DNA of 64,000 nt from Pelagibius sp048268885 (lineage in GTDB: Bacteria > Pseudomonadota > Alphaproteobacteria > Kiloniellales > Kiloniellaceae): the NCBI GenBank assembly GCA_048268885.1, contig JBLWUP010000007.1, forward strand, positions 62,001-126,000, given 5' to 3'. This document shows positions 9,132 through 23,183 of this stretch, piece after piece (position 1 is the first letter of the stretch; each line of letters begins with the position of its first letter). Position numbers and translations under genes: made by a program. The notes beneath the pieces are model-generated. The model ran no database searches. It was not told the DNA's origin and saw nothing but the letters and a program-made list of their open reading frames with translations.

Positions 9132-9199
9132 GCCCGGCGCTGCCACCGGACCCTGCGCAGAACGATTTAGGAATAATAACCTTTAATTTTCAGGGGGTC

Positions 9200-10843
9200 T
9201 CAGGACCCCGAGGCGGCCGGGGGCGTGTGCGCGCTGGCCGCCGTGTCGGGCAGGCCATGCAGCGCCCGGGCATAGAGGCCGGGCTCTTCCAGCAGCTGGC
9301 GGGCCACCAGGAGGTCGATCTCGGCCTCGTCGCCTTCACGGGCCGGGCAGTGGGCGCGTAGTTCCTCGACGGCCGCATCGTCGTTCGTGTCGATGTCCCG
9401 CCGGCGCAGGTCGGCCGCGATGGGCAGGGCCCCGCTGTGGATCCGGGTCATGACGTCGGCCAGGGTGCTGACGTCGCCGCTGGTGCAGACGTCCGGCAGC
9501 ACGCCCCGGCGATGCAGGGCGTAGCCGGAGGGCGCGTGGAAGCGCGCCCAGGTCAGAATGAACTCGCCGGTGTTCGGCAGGGGCAGGACGGTCTGGACGG
9601 TGCCCTTGCCGTAGGAGCCGCTGCCGACCAGCACGGCGCGCCCGGAGTCCTGAAGCGCCGCGGCGACGATCTCCGAGGCCGAGGCCGAGCCGCCGTCGAT
9701 CAGCACCACCAGCGGCGCGTTTTCGGTGAGGTCACCGCGCTGCAGCCGCTCGGAGGGGAAATACTGATGGCTGTCCGTATGCCGGCCATGAGTCGAGACG
9801 ATGCGCCCGCTGGTGACGAAGACATCGGACACCGCAACGGCCTGTTCCAGCAGGCCGCCCGGGTTGCCGCGCAGGTCGAGAATGAAGCCGCGCAGGTCGT
9901 CGCCGATCTCGTTCTGGGCCTGGCGGATCTTCTGCCGCAGGCTGTCGGTGGTCCGCTTGTTGAAGCCGGTCATCTTCAGGTAGCCGAGGTTGCCCTCGCG
10001 ATGATAGGTCACGGTCTGCGGCACGATGTGCGAGCGAACCACGGCCACGGTCAGCGGCGCGGTCTCGTTTTCGCGTTCGACCGAAAGGTCGACTTCGGAG
10101 CCGATGCGGCCGCGCAGGCGGTTGACCGCGTCCTGCTGCGACAAGCCCTCGACGTCCTCACCATCGATGGCGACGATGACGTCGTCCTGCCGCAGGCCGG
10201 CGATCGACGCCGGGGTGTCTTCCATGACCGACAGCACCAGCACGCCTTCTTCGATGAGGCGGATGCGCACGCCGATGCCGCCGAAGCCGTCGCGGCTGGC
10301 GCGGTTCTCGCGCGCCGCGTCACGCCCGGCATAGCGGGAGAAGCTGTCGAGCTGGGTCAGCAGCCCGTCGAAGACGGCTTCATAGACCTTCTCCGGCGCG
10401 GCCGCGTCGAGATCGCGGGAATGATAGCGGGTCGCCGAGATCACCGCCGCCGTGAGGGCGCCCCAGGCTTCCGGGTCGTTCGGATCGGCGAGGGGATAGC
10501 TGGCCATGCTGTGGCCGTCGATGCTGACGCGCAGGCGGTCGCCGTCGACCGCGACGGCAATGGCGGGATCGATGCTGGCCAAGCTGTTCATGCCGGCGAT
10601 GGCAAGATCCGCAACGGCCACGTCCTCGATATAGATGTCGCTGACGTTGCTGTAGCCGGCGGTGAAGAGGCGCTCGGCACGGGCTTCGTCATAGCCGACC
10701 TGGACCGTGCTGTCCTGCGAGGCGCAGGCGACCATGAGGAACGCCAGGCAAAGCGGCCCGGCCCGGCGGACCAAGCCGTGGAGGTCAAAGATCGGGAACA
10801 GATGGCGGGCGGAAAAACCCAGTGACGTCTTCAAGCTCTGCAA
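9200..10843 (-). CDS. S41-family C-terminal processing protease, predicted lipoprotein
   Basis: Periplasmic serine protease of the CtpA/Prc family. In order: a signal segment with lipobox LMVAC (Cys40), a PDZ domain around residues 187-272, then the S41 core with ILDLRGNPGG and the Ser-Lys dyad, Ser388 in GGSASASEI and Lys413 in SYGKG. The lipobox suggests anchoring in the membrane, unlike standard soluble or membrane-helix CtpA. The start is uncertain: the frame opens at a TTG hard against an AGGGG. Later TTG codons at 10834, or before VRRAGPL, would suit better. It lies downstream of rnr in the same direction, with a 168-bp gap. Confidence 0.88.
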   Translation of the reverse strand: MQSLKTSLGFSARHLFPIFDLHGLVRRAGPLCLAFLMVACASQDSTVQVGYDEARAERLFTAGYSNVSDIYIEDVAVADLAIAGMNSLASIDPAIAVAVDGDRLRVSIDGHSMASYPLADPNDPEAWGALTAAVISATRYHSRDLDAAAPEKVYEAVFDGLLTQLDSFSRYAGRDAARENRASRDGFGGIGVRIRLIEEGVLVLSVMEDTPASIAGLRQDDVIVAIDGEDVEGLSQQDAVNRLRGRIGSEVDLSVERENETAPLTVAVVRSHIVPQTVTYHREGNLGYLKMTGFNKRTTDSLRQKIRQAQNEIGDDLRGFILDLRGNPGGLLEQAVAVSDVFVTSGRIVSTHGRHTDSHQYFPSERLQRGDLTENAPLVVLIDGGSASASEIVAAALQDSGRAVLVGSGSYGKGTVQTVLPLPNTGEFILTWARFHAPSGYALHRRGVLPDVCTSGDVSTLADVMTRIHSGALPIAADLRRRDIDTNDDAAVEELRAHCPAREGDEAEIDLLVARQLLEEPGLYARALHGLPDTAASAHTPPAASGS

Positions 10844-11011
10844 CCCCTAGCGCTCCCTGCGGCTTAGACAATAAACGAATTCGTTAACTATGCGCAAAGC
10901 GCAATTTCGTTTGTCCAGAGCCGTTTGACCCAAATTACCGGCTTATTAGGCACCAGCCAGAGTCAAGGATTCGTTAACACCCAAGTAATAATTCACCCAA
11001 TAATTCGCCGT
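10844..11011. promoter_or_regulatory. AT-rich intergenic region upstream of the S41 protease
   Basis: A 168-bp AT-rich gap between rnr and the protease gene, both on the minus strand. It contains two GTTAAC palindromes. One is part of TCAA-GGATTCG-TTAAC (10963-10978), one mismatch from the CtrA box TTAA-N7-TTAAC, and its spacer holds a GANTC methylation site. It probably carries the protease promoter; no clear -35/-10 pair was found. Confidence 0.35.
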
Positions 11012-13399
<2,388 letters not shown>

Positions 13400-13401
13400 G
13401 A

Positions 13402-16122
<2,721 letters not shown>

Positions 16123-16246
16123 GAGGGGCGGATGATTCGCTCAGTTTGTTACTAAGGTCCTAACGGGCTTCTCAACGGGAAGGCGGTGCGCTGCTTGTAG
16201 GTCCCCAATGTGGGTTGCGCGCTGTCCCGGTCAACAAGGCTAGCCG
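16123..16246. promoter_or_regulatory. dprA-topA intergenic gap
   Basis: A 124-bp gap between the dprA stop and the topA start. The tract around GTTACTAAGGTCCTAAC may contain a topA promoter, but no convincing hexamer pair was seen. Confidence 0.25.
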
Positions 16247-17404
16247 TCATAAAGGGTCTGCGGGGGCTTTGTAAAGCCGCGCAAAGCGGTTGCCCGGGTG
16301 GCGTTCGGCCCGGCCGGCCAGTTCCAGTTCAAGCAAAACGCCATGCACGGCGGCGATCGGCAGGCCGCTGAGACGCACCAAATCATCAACCAGAATGGGG
16401 TCCGCGCCGAGCAGTTCTTCAATGCGCGCGTGTTCTTCGGTGCCGGCTTCCCCGCCCGCTTCCGGGGGCGCCGCGGCAAATTGGGCGCGCCCGACGGAGG
16501 CCGGTTCCGGTGATTCGCCGGAGGGAAGCTGGGGCGCGATGGCGTTCAGGATGTCGGCGGCGGATTCGACCAGGGTGGCCCCGTCGCGCAGCAACTGGTT
16601 GCAGCCGGCCGCGCGCGGATCGAGCGGCGAGCCGGGTACGGCGAAGACCTCGCGCCCCTGCTCGCCGGCGAAGCGCGCGGTGATCAGAGAGCCGGAGCGC
16701 TTGGCCGCCTCGACCACCACCACGCCGAGAGAAAGGCCGGAAATCAGCCGGTTGCGCCGCGGGAAGTGGCGCGCCTGGGGCGTGATGCCCTGCGGCACTT
16801 CCGAAATCACGGCCCCTTTGGCGCGGATCTCGGCGTGCAGGCCGTCGTTTTCCGGCGGATAGATAATGTCCACGCCGCCAGCGACGACTGCCACCGTGGG
16901 TCGCGGCAAGGCGCCCCGGTGGGCCGCCGTGTCGATGCCGCGGGCCATGCCGGAGGCCACGGCGAAGCCGGCCTCGGCGAGTTCCGCGGCGAGCCGCTCG
17001 GCAAAGCGGCGGCCGTTGGCCGAGGCATTGCGGGCGCCGACGACACCGACCGAGGGCAGGGCCAGCGCGGTCGGGTCGCCGAGGACGGTCAGGACCGGCG
17101 GGGCGTCGTCCAGCTCGCGCAGCGCGGCGGGATAGGCGGGCTCGCAGAGCGCGATCAGCTGTGTGCCGGCCTTGCGGACCGCCGCGGCCTCGGCCTCCGC
17201 CTCGGCGGGCGGACAGATGCGGATCTTGCGCTTGGCCCCGGCCCGCCGGGCCAGGTCCGGCAGGGCGTCGAGGGCCGCCGCCGGGCTGCCGTAGCGCGCG
17301 AGCAGCTGCCGGAAGACCACCGGCCCGACGTTCTCCGAGCGGATCAGGCGCAGCCAGTCGAGGCGCGCGGCATCACTCAGGGGTTTAATATCGTTTGCCG
17401 CCAT
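16247..17404 (-). CDS. dprA: DNA-processing protein DprA
   Basis: Binds incoming single-stranded DNA and loads RecA during natural transformation. The Rossmann-like core has VGARNASANGRRFAE, the SGMARGIDTAAHRGAL motif and FPRRNRLISGLS, and a C-terminal winged-helix domain (ARIEELLGADPILVDDLVRL). The start at 17404 (MAANDIKPLSDAARLDWLRL) was chosen because the frame further upstream only shadows plsY and pyrC. It gives 385 residues, normal for DprA. Confidence 0.95.
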   Translation of the reverse strand: MAANDIKPLSDAARLDWLRLIRSENVGPVVFRQLLARYGSPAAALDALPDLARRAGAKRKIRICPPAEAEAEAAAVRKAGTQLIALCEPAYPAALRELDDAPPVLTVLGDPTALALPSVGVVGARNASANGRRFAERLAAELAEAGFAVASGMARGIDTAAHRGALPRPTVAVVAGGVDIIYPPENDGLHAEIRAKGAVISEVPQGITPQARHFPRRNRLISGLSLGVVVVEAAKRSGSLITARFAGEQGREVFAVPGSPLDPRAAGCNQLLRDGATLVESAADILNAIAPQLPSGESPEPASVGRAQFAAAPPEAGGEAGTEEHARIEELLGADPILVDDLVRLSGLPIAAVHGVLLELELAGRAERHPGNRFARLYKAPADPL

Positions 17405-17478
17405 CGACTTAAAATCGTCATGCCCGGCGGTCGAGGTCAAGCGTTTCAGGGTCGGGCGGCGGAAATCGCTTATGCCGG

Positions 17479-18099
17479 TCAGGTCTTTTTCTGGCCGATC
17501 TTCGATTCCTGGCCGGTGAGCAGGCGGCGGATGTTCTCGTGGTGGCGCAGCCACACCAGGACCGCGAGGGCGGCGGTCAGCTGGACCATCTGGAGGTCGC
17601 CGAGCAGGAACCAGCTGAGAACCGGCGCGGCGCCGAGGGAGAGCAGGGCGGCCAGGGAGGAGTAGCGGAAGACGAAGGCCACCAGCAGCCAGAGGGCGCA
17701 GCAGATCGCCCCGAGCAGCAGGTTGAGCGCGAGCAGCACGCCGAGGGTGGTGGCCACGCCCTTGCCGCCCTTGAAGCCGAGCCAGACGGGGAAGAGGTGG
17801 CCCAGCACCGCGCCGAAGGCAGCGGTCAGCGCCATGTCCGGCCCCCACATCTGGGCGATCAGCACCGCGGCGGCACCCTTGCCGGCGTCGAGCAGCAGGG
17901 TGGCGGCGGCCAGGCCCTTGCGGCCCGTGCGCAGCACGTTGGTGGTGCCGATGTTGCCGGAGCCGATCTGGCGGATGTCGCCGAGGCCGGCCAGGCGGGT
18001 CAGCAGCAGGCCGAAGGGGATCGAGCCCAGCAGGTAGCCGCCGGCCAGGGCGGCGGCGAGGTAGGGCCAGGCGTATTCCCAGGAGATCGGATCGGGCAT
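17479..18099 (-). CDS. plsY: Acyl-phosphate:glycerol-3-phosphate acyltransferase PlsY
   Basis: Integral inner-membrane enzyme that acylates glycerol-3-phosphate using acyl-phosphate from PlsX, the first step of phospholipid synthesis. 206 residues with about five to six membrane helices. Conserved loops are GSIPFGLLLTRLAGLGDIRQ followed by GSGNIGTTNVLRT, the phosphate-binding GFKGGKGVATTLG, and the final catalytic loop before the C-terminal helix. Lies between pyrC and dprA on the same strand. Confidence 0.96.
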   Translation of the reverse strand: MPDPISWEYAWPYLAAALAGGYLLGSIPFGLLLTRLAGLGDIRQIGSGNIGTTNVLRTGRKGLAAATLLLDAGKGAAAVLIAQMWGPDMALTAAFGAVLGHLFPVWLGFKGGKGVATTLGVLLALNLLLGAICCALWLLVAFVFRYSSLAALLSLGAAPVLSWFLLGDLQMVQLTAALAVLVWLRHHENIRRLLTGQESKIGQKKT

Positions 18100-18114
18100 G
18101 GCCGCGCTCCGCCG

Positions 18115-19422
18115 TCAGGCCGCGTCGAAGAGGGCGCGGCCGTCGACCACGGTGCGGCGGACGCTGCCCTGCACCGGCAGACCCTCGAAGGGGCTGTTCT
18201 TGGATTTGCTCTCGAAGCTGTCCGGCTGGATCTTCCAGGCGCGATCGGGATCGAACAGCAGCAGGTCGGCGGGGGCGCCCTTGGCCAGACGCCCGGCGTC
18301 GAGGCCGAGGATCTGCGCCGGCTTCACGGTCAGGTGGGCGAGCAGGTCCAGCAGGCCACACTTCTTCCAGTGGTAGAGCTGCAGGGACAGCGGCAGCAGA
18401 GTCTCCAGGCCGACGATGCCCGGTTCGGCGATGGCGAAGGGCAGGCGCTTGGATTCCTGGTCGTGCGGGCTGTGGTCGCTGGCGACGGCGTCGATGGTGC
18501 CGTCGGCGATGCCTTCGACGATGGCGAGGCGGTCGTCCTCGCTGCGCAGCGGCGGCGAGACCTTGGCGAAGGTGCGGTAGTCGCCGACCGCCAGTTCGTT
18601 CAGGGCGAAATAGTGCGGGGCGGTGTCGCAGGTGACGTCGAGCCCGCGCGCCTTGGCGCGGCGGATCGCCTCGACGCTCTCGGCGGTGGAGACGTGGGCG
18701 ACGTGGTAGCGCCCGCCGGTCATCTCCACCAGGCGCAGGTCGCGTTCGATCATGATCACCTCGGCCAGCTTGGGGATGCCCGGCAGGCCGAGACGGGTGG
18801 CCAGCTCGCCGCCGTTCATGGCGCCGCTGCCGGCTAGGCTCGGCTCTTCGGGATGCTGCACGATGAGGAGGCCGAAGGTCTTGGCATAGGCCAGTGCGCG
18901 GCGCATGACCTGGGCATTGGTGACCGGTTTCAGGCCGTCGGTGAAGGCGACGGCGCCGTTTTCCGCCAGCAGGCCCATCTCGGTCAGCTCGCTGCCTTCC
19001 AGGTTCCGGGTGACGGCGGCGTAGGTGTAAACCTTCACGCCCTTGGCCTCGCGGGCGCGCCGGGCGATGAACTCGACCCCGGCGACGTCGTCGATCACCG
19101 GGTCGGTGTTGGGCAGGCCGACCATGGAGGTGACGCCGCCGGCGGCCGCCGCGCGTCCGGCGGTGACCATGGTCTCCTTATGCTCCTCGCCGGGCTCGCG
19201 GATCTGGACGCGCATGTCGACCAGTCCGGGCGCCAGGCAGGCCCCGCCGCAGTCGACGCGCTGGGCGCCGTCCGGCACGCCGTCCTTGAAGAGGTCGGGG
19301 CCCAGGTCGGTGATCTTGCCGTCCTCGGCCAGCAGACCGCCGGGCGCGTCGAGGCCGCTGGCCGGGTCCAGCAGGCGGGCGTTCACGTAGGCGGTGCGGT
19401 GCTTGGGCGGCAGAACGGTCAC
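18115..19422 (-). CDS. pyrC: Dihydroorotase-like protein lacking the HxH metal motif
   Basis: Amidohydrolase of the type I dihydroorotase family, encoded directly after pyrB. The usual metal-binding DxHxHxRxPG is DMRVQIREPG here, so both histidines are replaced, by Arg and Gln. Later ligands remain: His in VQHPEE, His in VAHVSTAES and Asp in VASDHSPH. Either it is a structural partner of aspartate carbamoyltransferase, as with pseudo-dihydroorotases of some bacteria, or it uses altered metal binding. Start: GTG 19422, 10 bp after the pyrB stop; the ATG at 19470 would overlap pyrB by 38 bp. Confidence 0.9.
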   Translation of the reverse strand: MTVLPPKHRTAYVNARLLDPASGLDAPGGLLAEDGKITDLGPDLFKDGVPDGAQRVDCGGACLAPGLVDMRVQIREPGEEHKETMVTAGRAAAAGGVTSMVGLPNTDPVIDDVAGVEFIARRAREAKGVKVYTYAAVTRNLEGSELTEMGLLAENGAVAFTDGLKPVTNAQVMRRALAYAKTFGLLIVQHPEEPSLAGSGAMNGGELATRLGLPGIPKLAEVIMIERDLRLVEMTGGRYHVAHVSTAESVEAIRRAKARGLDVTCDTAPHYFALNELAVGDYRTFAKVSPPLRSEDDRLAIVEGIADGTIDAVASDHSPHDQESKRLPFAIAEPGIVGLETLLPLSLQLYHWKKCGLLDLLAHLTVKPAQILGLDAGRLAKGAPADLLLFDPDRAWKIQPDSFESKSKNSPFEGLPVQGSVRRTVVDGRALFDAA

Positions 19423-19432
19423 GGATCGGCTC

Positions 19433-20425
19433 TCATTGGGCAGCCTGTTCCTGCTGGCTGCGCTGCTCATGCAGGTTGCGGTTCAGGGTCTCCAGGCAGG
19501 CCATGCGCACGGCCACGCCCATCTCCACCTGTTCGCGGATCACCGAGCGGTGGATGTCGTCGGCCAGTTCGCTGTCGATCTCGACGCCGCGGTTCATCGG
19601 CCCGGGGTGCATGATCAGGGCATTGGGCTTGGCGGCCTGCAGCTTTTCCTGGTCGAGGCCGAAGAAGCGGAAGTACTCGCGGGTCGAGGGCACATAGCTG
19701 CCCTGCATGCGCTCTGTCTGGAGGCGCAGCATCATCACGATGTCGCAGTCGGCCAGCCCCTTGCGCATGTCGGTGAAGGTCTCGACGCCCATGCGCTCGA
19801 TGCTGCTGGGCATCAGGGTGGGCGGCGCGATGAGGCGCACGCGGGCGCCCAGGGTGGTCAGCAGGTGGATGTTGGAGCGCGCGACGCGGCTGTGGGCGAT
19901 GTCGCCGCAGATGGCGACCTGCAGGCCCTCGATGGTCCCGAGGCGGCGGCGGATGGTGAGGGCGTCGAGCAGGGCCTGGGTCGGGTGCTCGTGGCTGCCG
20001 TCGCCGCCGTTGATCACGGCGCAGTTCATCTTTTCGGCCAGCAGCTGGACCGCGCCGGAGTCCGGATGGCGCACCACCAGCACATCCGGGTGCATGGCGT
20101 TCAGCGTCATCGCCGTGTCGATCAGGGTCTCGCCCTTCTTGATCGACGACCAGGCCACCGACATGTTGATCACGTCGGCGCTGAGCCGCTTCGCAGCCAA
20201 CTCGAAGGATGTCCGCGTACGCGTTGAACTCTCGAAGAAAAGATTGATGACCGTGCGACCGGCCAAGAGGTCTTTCTTCTTGTCGGCGCCGCGGTTGAGA
20301 TCGACGTAGCCGTCCGAGAGGTCGAGGAGATAGAGGATTTCGTGTGCCGTCAGCCCCTCGATCCCGAGCAGGTGACGATGTCGATAGCCTTCGTGAGAGG
20401 CCGACGTGCCGTGCGCTGAAGTCAT
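19433..20425 (-). CDS. pyrB: Aspartate carbamoyltransferase catalytic subunit
   Basis: Joins carbamoyl phosphate and aspartate in pyrimidine synthesis. Shows the carbamoyl-phosphate motif FFESSTRTRTSFELAAKRL, HPDSGA, GDGSHEHPTQALLD and the C-terminal MHPGPMNRGVEI. The start at 20425 (MTSAHGTSASHEGYRHRHLL) gives 330 residues; the reading frame continues upstream but without family similarity. No pyrI is present. It is followed by the dihydroorotase-like gene, which may be its complex partner. Confidence 0.96.
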   Translation of the reverse strand: MTSAHGTSASHEGYRHRHLLGIEGLTAHEILYLLDLSDGYVDLNRGADKKKDLLAGRTVINLFFESSTRTRTSFELAAKRLSADVINMSVAWSSIKKGETLIDTAMTLNAMHPDVLVVRHPDSGAVQLLAEKMNCAVINGGDGSHEHPTQALLDALTIRRRLGTIEGLQVAICGDIAHSRVARSNIHLLTTLGARVRLIAPPTLMPSSIERMGVETFTDMRKGLADCDIVMMLRLQTERMQGSYVPSTREYFRFFGLDQEKLQAAKPNALIMHPGPMNRGVEIDSELADDIHRSVIREQVEMGVAVRMACLETLNRNLHEQRSQQEQAAQ

Positions 20426-20507
20426 TAAAGCCGTGTTATGACACCGCCCTTGCCCGGCGGCAAGCGGCTGTCTGCCGCCCAGGGGATAAATACGGTGGGC
20501 AAGCCGC

Positions 20508-21725
20508 TTAAATGACGCCTTTTCCGCGCAGTTGGGCGCGTTCCTCAGGTCCGATATCAAGCAGTTCCTCGAGGATCGCATCGCTGTCCTGGCCGGCGCG
20601 CGGCGGCGCGAATCGGTACTCGACGGGCGTCTGCGAGAACTTGATGGGATTGCCGATGAGATCGACCTTGCCGTCCTTGCTGCCGCGGTAGGGCATGGAG
20701 ACCTTCATGTCGCGGGCCAGCACCTGCGGATCGGCGAAGACCTGGTCGAGGGTGTTCACCGGCCCCGCCGGGACGGCCAGGCCGGCCAGCCCCTCGACCC
20801 AGTGCTTCTGGGTCATGTGACGGGTGATCTCCGGCAGGATCTCGTAAAGCGCCACGCGGTTGCGCACGCGGTCGGCATTGGTCTTGAAGCGCGCATCCTC
20901 GGCCAGCTCGGGACAGCCGGCGAACTCGCAGAAGCTGGCGAACTGGCGATCGTTGCCCACCGCCAGGATGAAGTAGCCGTCGGCGCAGGGCATGACCTTA
21001 TAAGGGACGATGTTGGGATGCTCGCTGCCCTGGCGTTTGGGCACCTGGCCCGAGGTCAGGTAGTTGAGGCCCTCGTAGGTCAGCCAGGCCACCTGGCTGT
21101 CGAGCAGGCCGAGATCGATGTGCTGGCCGAGCCCCGTCATGCCGCGGTAGTGCAGGGCCGCCAGGATGGCGCTCACCGCGTACATGCCGCACATGATGTC
21201 GGCGATGCCGACGCCGACCTTCACCGGCTCGCCCTCCGGCTCCCCGGTCAGGCTCATGATGCCGCCCATGCCCTGGGCCAGATAGTCGTAGCCGGCGCGC
21301 GGGGCGTAGGGGCCGGTCTGGCCGAAACCGGTGATGGAGCAGTAGATCAGGCCCGGGTGGGTCTCCTTCAGGTCGTCGTAGCCGAGGCCGTATTTGGCGA
21401 GGCCACCGACCTTGAAGTTCTCCACCAGGATGTCGCAGAAGCCGATAAGCTCGCGGGCCAGCTTCTGGCCCTCCGGCTTTGAGATGTCGATGGAGACCGA
21501 GCGCTTGTTGCGGTTGGCCGAGAGGTAGTAGGCGCTTTCCGTGGTGTCCTCGCCGTCCGGGCCGGGGACGAAGGGCGGGCCCCACTTGCGGGTGTCGTCG
21601 CCCTGGCCGGGCCGTTCGATCTTGATCACCTCGGCGCCGAGGTCGCCCAGCAGCTGGGTCGCGGTGGGGCCGGCCAGGATGCGAGTCAGGTCAAAGACTC
21701 TGAGGCCGGAAAGCGGAGCGGTCAT
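20508..21725 (-). CDS. CaiB/BaiF family CoA-transferase
   Basis: A class III CoA-transferase that moves CoA between carboxylic acids. 405 residues. The N-terminus LRVFDLTRILAGPTATQLLG and GDLGAEVIKIERPGQGDD bind the CoA nucleotide, and the catalytic Asp is expected in DLGLLDSQVAWL. It ends 82 bp before pyrB on the same strand, apparently a separate function. The acid substrate cannot be told from sequence; the family includes formyl-CoA, carnitine and mesaconyl-CoA transferases. Confidence 0.9.
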   Translation of the reverse strand: MTAPLSGLRVFDLTRILAGPTATQLLGDLGAEVIKIERPGQGDDTRKWGPPFVPGPDGEDTTESAYYLSANRNKRSVSIDISKPEGQKLARELIGFCDILVENFKVGGLAKYGLGYDDLKETHPGLIYCSITGFGQTGPYAPRAGYDYLAQGMGGIMSLTGEPEGEPVKVGVGIADIMCGMYAVSAILAALHYRGMTGLGQHIDLGLLDSQVAWLTYEGLNYLTSGQVPKRQGSEHPNIVPYKVMPCADGYFILAVGNDRQFASFCEFAGCPELAEDARFKTNADRVRNRVALYEILPEITRHMTQKHWVEGLAGLAVPAGPVNTLDQVFADPQVLARDMKVSMPYRGSKDGKVDLIGNPIKFSQTPVEYRFAPPRAGQDSDAILEELLDIGPEERAQLRGKGVI

Positions 21726-21895
21726 CGGGCGAGAATCCCATGCGGCGATAAGAACTTGCGAAAGGTTTGTGCCGCCGATCAGGGGTTTGGGTCAAGTGAT
21801 GAGCAGGATCAGCAGCGGCATGGTGGCGTTGACTTAGATTGGATTTGTGATCTTGGCATCCCGTCCAAGATTTACTCGCAATCGATGAGCGGTGC

Positions 21896-21901
21896 TACAC
21901 T
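21896..21901 (+). promoter_or_regulatory. Possible -10 element for the small membrane protein gene
   Basis: TACACT at 21896-21901, 18 bp after TTACTC (21872-21877) and 38 bp before the GTG start. A modest match in a locally AT-rich stretch. Confidence 0.35.
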
Positions 21902-21938
21902 AGCTCCCCAACGCTAATTCATTGCTAGAGAGGCCGCT

Positions 21939-22214
21939 GTGCAGAACATCCTCGCAGGCATAGTGACGCTGGCTGGGGTAATCAGTTGCGGCGTCACAAT
22001 AGTCTGTCTTTTCTTAGCGTTCTTGTCTGCCAGGTCCGAATACTCTCAAAAAAAGAAGGCCTGGGTAATTGACGTGGTCCCCTTCGCTCTGTTCACGCCC
22101 TTTATCTACAATCGGATTGGCAAATCCTACTACTTCAGAGCTGTCTTTTTCGGCGCTTTATCTGCCGCATTTTTGCTCGTAGCAATGCTCATTGCCGAAC
22201 CACCGTCCACATAA
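21939..22214 (+). CDS. Small hydrophobic membrane protein of unknown function
   Basis: 91 residues beginning at a GTG with an AGAGAGG Shine-Dalgarno 5 bp upstream. One strong membrane helix lies at residues 3-30 and another at about 66-87. Between them is a basic KKKAWVIDVVPFALFTP segment with a possible re-entrant helix. Base composition is clearly more AT-rich than the flanking genes, suggesting acquisition by transfer. It stands alone on the plus strand between two minus-strand genes. No family recognised. Confidence 0.6.
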   Translation: MQNILAGIVTLAGVISCGVTIVCLFLAFLSARSEYSQKKKAWVIDVVPFALFTPFIYNRIGKSYYFRAVFFGALSAAFLLVAMLIAEPPST

Positions 22215-22259
22215 GCAGCGTTGCGTGAGCACTCCGCGCGAAGGATCTCCACAGGACTG

Positions 22260-23174
22260 CTATACCACTATCATCACCAGCAGGGGCAGGGTCACCGCGG
22301 CCACCAGGGTCTGCACGGTGAGGATGTTGGCGACCAGGGAGGGCGCGCCGCCCATCTGACGGGCCAGGATGTAGGCGCTGGTCGCGGTGGGCAGGGCGTT
22401 GAACAGCATGGCGATGGTCCAGGCCAGGCCGTGCACGTCGAGCAGCCAGCAGGTGCCGGCGGTGATCAGCGGCAGGCCCAGCAGCTTCAGCGCCACCGCC
22501 GCGCCGACGTGGCCGCCGCTGGCCTTGGCCGCCTGGAGATCGAGGCCGGCACCAACCGACAGCAGGGCGAGGGGCAGGGCGGCGCGGGCCAGGATCACCA
22601 GGGTCTCCTCGGCTACCGGCGGCAGGCCGAGCCCGGTCAGGTTCAGGGCCAGCCCGGCCAGGCAGGCGAGGATCAGCGGGTTGAGCAGCACCGCCTTCAG
22701 CAGATTGGGGCGGCTGCCGCTCCGGTGGTCGCCGAAGCGCACCAGGGCGGCGACGGCGATGAGGTTCACCGTCGGCACCACCACCGCCACGATGAGGGCG
22801 GCGATGGTGAGCCCCGCCTCGCCGTAGAGGGCGAAGGGGATGGAGAGGCCGATATAGGTGTTGGGCCGGATCGAGGTCTGCAGCAGCGCCGTGAAGGCCG
22901 GGCCGTCGCCGCGGGTCGCCAGGTGGACCAGCAGCAGCAGGGCGCTCATGGCGCAGATGGCCAGCACCACGGCGCCGGCCATGGCGGCGGCCGGCAGGCT
23001 GGTGAAGTCGGCGCGGGCCAGGGAAGTGACCAGCAGGGCGGGCAGCAGGAAGAAGTAGGCGAGACGCTCGGCCGGCTCCCAGAAGCCTACGGCGATCCAG
23101 CCGCGCCGTCGGATCACCAGGCCGAGGAGGATCAGCAGGAAGACCGGGAAGACGGCGGTGGCAAGGGCTTGCAT
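22260..23174 (-). CDS. AEC family transporter (auxin efflux carrier type)
   Basis: Integral membrane carrier of the AEC family, which in bacteria exports organic anions such as malate or malonate. 304 residues, with about ten hydrophobic helices in two groups and a central hydrophilic loop (RFGDHRSGSRPNLLKAVLLNP). The family-typical LNPLILACLAGLALNLTG and LFNALPTATSAYILARQMGG near the C-terminus are visible. It starts 9 bp downstream of ruvX on the same strand. The substrate is unknown. Confidence 0.88.
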   Translation of the reverse strand: MQALATAVFPVFLLILLGLVIRRRGWIAVGFWEPAERLAYFFLLPALLVTSLARADFTSLPAAAMAGAVVLAICAMSALLLLVHLATRGDGPAFTALLQTSIRPNTYIGLSIPFALYGEAGLTIAALIVAVVVPTVNLIAVAALVRFGDHRSGSRPNLLKAVLLNPLILACLAGLALNLTGLGLPPVAEETLVILARAALPLALLSVGAGLDLQAAKASGGHVGAAVALKLLGLPLITAGTCWLLDVHGLAWTIAMLFNALPTATSAYILARQMGGAPSLVANILTVQTLVAAVTLPLLVMIVV

Positions 23175-23183
23175 GGCGCGCGG

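Noticed and set aside
17405..18361. Upstream extension of the dprA frame to 704 codons
   Set aside because: The added part is an Arg/Pro-rich shadow of plsY and pyrC in another frame, not a fusion domain.
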